From NCBI GenBank assembly GCA_013360825.1, contig JABWAY010000234.1, forward strand, positions 1 through 6,709: a stretch of 6,709 nt of DNA, in the 5' to 3' direction. Source of the stretch: Candidatus Brocadiia bacterium (GTDB taxonomy: Bacteria > Planctomycetota > MHYJ01 > WSZJ01). This document shows, piece after piece, positions 5,007-6,709 of this stretch. Within the stretch, counting starts at the first letter, position 1; each line of letters begins with the position of its first letter. The translations under genes were made by a program, and so were the position numbers. The notes under the pieces were generated by a model. The model did not search any database and had not been told where the DNA came from. It was given only the letters and a program-made list of their open reading frames with translations.

Positions 5007-6709
5007 CTACTTCAGATCTGCCGCGCAGCGGAATCCGACGGTCGACCTGGGGTCGCCCACGGCGTCCCCGGCCGCGCGGTCGAACGACCGCACGAGATAC
5101 GGGTGCATTCCGAAAGATCCGCCGCGGACGACGCGCGCCCGGCCGCTGGAGGGCCCGCGCGGGTCCTCGGCCGGCCCGCCAAGGTAGGCGTCATTCGCGT
5201 ACCAGTCCGCGCACCACTCCCACGCGTTCCCCGCCATGTCGAGCACCCCTTCGGCACTCGCTCCCTGCGGATAACTTCCGACCACCCTCGGCCCGCCCGT
5301 CCCGCCGTTCCGGTCGCCCAGGTTCGCGCGGACGGACGCCCCCGCATACGGCGCCTCGCCACCCCACGGCCAGACCTGCCCCGACGCGCCCCGCGCCGCC
5401 CGCTCCCACTCCGCCTCCGTCGGGAGCCGCTTGCCCGCCCATTTCGCATAGGCATACGCGTCGAACCAGTCCACGCCGAGCACCGGGAACTCCTCGGTCA
5501 TCGTCCCCTCTGCACCCCATGCCGGGGGAAGATGCGATTTCCCGGCCGGCTGGTCGGGATGCCTCCAGGCGCCGTCGCCGTGCGCCTCCACATCCTCCAG
5601 AAACCTGCGGTACTGCCGCACCGTGACCTCCGTGCGGTCGATCGCATACCCCGCCAGCCTCACCCGCCGCGCGGGAACAGCGTCCGGATACCCTTCCGTC
5701 GAACCCATCACGAACTCCCCGGCGGGAATCCGGACCATCCCGAGCTCCGCCATCGTGAACGTCAGTTCCCGGGACTTGCCGGGCTCCACGGTCACCGTCT
5801 TCTCCACGTCGCAGACGCGGATCCGGTGGGTCCCGGCACGGAGATTCATGAAGCGCTGGGACCCCGCGGCGCGCGGTTCCCCGTTCACGAAGACCGGCGC
5901 GCCCGCAGGCACGGTGAGGTCGAGCGAGGACGACCGCGCGACGAGAGCTGCCGTGTGCGTCGTGACGTCGTCCGCCGTGACGTCGATCTCCGCCTCCAGA
6001 GGCTCATACCCCTCCAGCACGAACGTCACCCGGTACCGCCCCTCGCGCAGCCGCTCCACGGTCAGAGGCTTGCCGGCCGCTCCCGCGTCCTTCCCCTCGA
6101 CGAACACCCGCGCCCCGGGAGGATCGCTCTCCAGCACCATCGTCCCGAACCCGATTTTCGCCAGCTCCACGCGCCGCTCCGCCACGCGCCCGCCCGCGAT
6201 CTCGATGTCCGCCTCCCAGGTCCGGCAATCCGGCGACTCGACGCGGATGGTGTGCCGTCCCGCGGGGAGGTTCCTCAGGTCGAGGACCGGCGAAGCGGTC
6301 CCGAAGTCTCTGCCGTTGACGTACACACGCGCCCCGGAAGGAGTGACCGTCAGGGCCAGCCCGCCGATCAGGTTCTCGAGCCTCCAGACGGGGGAGATGG
6401 ACTCCCCGGGCCCGACCGAGAATTCCCCGGTCAGCTCCGCATGGTCGCGCAGGCGGAAGGTCGCGACATGGCGTCCCGCCGCAAGGCCGTTCACCGACGC
6501 CGGGGAGAGCCCGCAGCTCCGCCCGTCGACAAACACCTCGGCTCCCTCGGGAACGGTCTGGAGCAGAACCTGCCCCGCCGCCGCCTCCGCTCCCGTCACC
6601 CCCGCAAGGACCGGATCGACCGTGAGCCCGGCGACGCGAACCTCGCCCGCCGCCCGCTGCCGCCCTTTCATCACGAACGGCGCCGCCAGCCCCAGCGCGG
6701 CGACCGCCA
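5007..6709 (-). CDS. PEGA-repeat protein with C-terminal SUMF1/FGE-like domain, 5' end cut by window edge
   Basis: The frame stays open to the right edge. Numbering from the in-frame GTG at 6674, eleven further codons upstream read AVAALGLAAPF, a hydrophobic run followed by MKGRQR, i.e. the end of a probable membrane helix with a basic stop. So the true start is probably off-window, and 6674 is only an internal option. Outside the membrane come four PEGA repeats (about 35-308), then a sulfatase-modifying-factor fold (311-553): IPAGEFVMGS, DRTEVTVRQYRRF (346-358), GKRLPTEAEWERAARG (414-429), WPWGGE, VLDMAGNAWEWCADWY (477-492), RVVRGGSF (514-521) and GFRCA. Aligned to human FGE, catalytic Cys336 and Cys341 fall on Met523 and Val528, so formylglycine formation is unlikely; the fold may bind ligand instead. 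Planctomycetes carry proteins with a Ser/Thr kinase, then PEGA and this domain, so a kinase off-window is an inference. No sulfatase gene is in the window. Confidence 0.88.
   Translation of the reverse strand, partial: AVAALGLAAPFVMKGRQRAAGEVRVAGLTVDPVLAGVTGAEAAAGQVLLQTVPEGAEVFVDGRSCGLSPASVNGLAAGRHVATFRLRDHAELTGEFSVGPGESISPVWRLENLIGGLALTVTPSGARVYVNGRDFGTASPVLDLRNLPAGRHTIRVESPDCRTWEADIEIAGGRVAERRVELAKIGFGTMVLESDPPGARVFVEGKDAGAAGKPLTVERLREGRYRVTFVLEGYEPLEAEIDVTADDVTTHTAALVARSSSLDLTVPAGAPVFVNGEPRAAGSQRFMNLRAGTHRIRVCDVEKTVTVEPGKSRELTFTMAELGMVRIPAGEFVMGSTEGYPDAVPARRVRLAGYAIDRTEVTVRQYRRFLEDVEAHGDGAWRHPDQPAGKSHLPPAWGAEGTMTEEFPVLGVDWFDAYAYAKWAGKRLPTEAEWERAARGASGQVWPWGGEAPYAGASVRANLGDRNGGTGGPRVVGSYPQGASAEGVLDMAGNAWEWCADWYANDAYLGGPAEDPRGPSSGRARVVRGGSFGMHPYLVRSFDRAAGDAVGDPRSTVGFRCAADLK
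5751..6572 (-). repeat. Four consecutive PEGA domain repeats
   Basis: Four diverged units of about 60-73 residues share the pattern x-P-x-G-A-x-V-x-V-x-G, then LxxGxH/YxxxF/V, then a closing strand. The first lines are TVPEGAEVFVDG (6572-6363), TPSGARVYVNG (6362-6147), SDPPGARVFVEG (6146-5928) and VPAGAPVFVNG (5927-5751); the fourth is shorter and lost part of its turn. PEGA domains are small surface beta-folds often found after a membrane helix in kinases and cell-surface proteins. They probably act as a spacer or binding stalk that presents the C-terminal FGE-like domain. Confidence 0.8.

Overview
The window is very GC-rich throughout and gene-dense, with strong third-position GC bias. It looks like a high-GC Gram-negative chromosome. 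The best guess is a Planctomycetota member: a PEGA-repeat/sulfatase-modifying-factor-like protein with a membrane segment at its N-terminal side, a short ECF-type sigma factor, a LolA-like secreted protein and a secreted beta-sandwich protein of a type I associate with planctomycetes. Myxococcota or a related high-GC phylum is not excluded. There is no mobile element, CRISPR array, rRNA or convincing tRNA.

Layout from left to right. A sigma-70 family (ECF-like) sigma factor on the minus strand runs off the left edge (1-475), and its first codons contain a 7-bp tandem repeat. A 327-base gap without a gene follows, holding an AT-rich pocket and a short perfect inverted repeat. Next come a secreted LolA/DUF2092-like protein on the minus strand (803-1471) and, 46 bases away and divergent, a DUF4003-like cytoplasmic protein on the plus strand (1518-2414). 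That gene converges, with 16 bases between stops, on a minus-strand block of four genes. In transcription order these are a membrane-linked protein with four PEGA repeats and a C-terminal SUMF1/FGE-like domain, cut by the right edge (5007-6709); a RidA-like protein (4523-4936); a fold-type I PLP aminotransferase (3144-4463); and a secreted beta-sandwich protein (2431-3096).

The minus-strand block may be partly co-transcribed, with gaps of 70, 59 and 47 bases. A hairpin sits directly after the first stop, and a good promoter lies directly before the last gene, so it is probably not one simple operon. The RidA-like/aminotransferase pair makes biochemical sense, since RidA relatives deal with reactive enamine/imine products of PLP enzymes, but this RidA belongs to a subgroup without the catalytic arginine. 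Likewise the FGE-like domain lacks both catalytic cysteines, so it is unlikely to make formylglycine. The most distinctive signals are these two catalytically altered family members, a promoter placed so that its mRNA would begin at the start codon, and the heptamer repeat in the sigma factor. I see no clear evidence of an entirely new multi-gene system.
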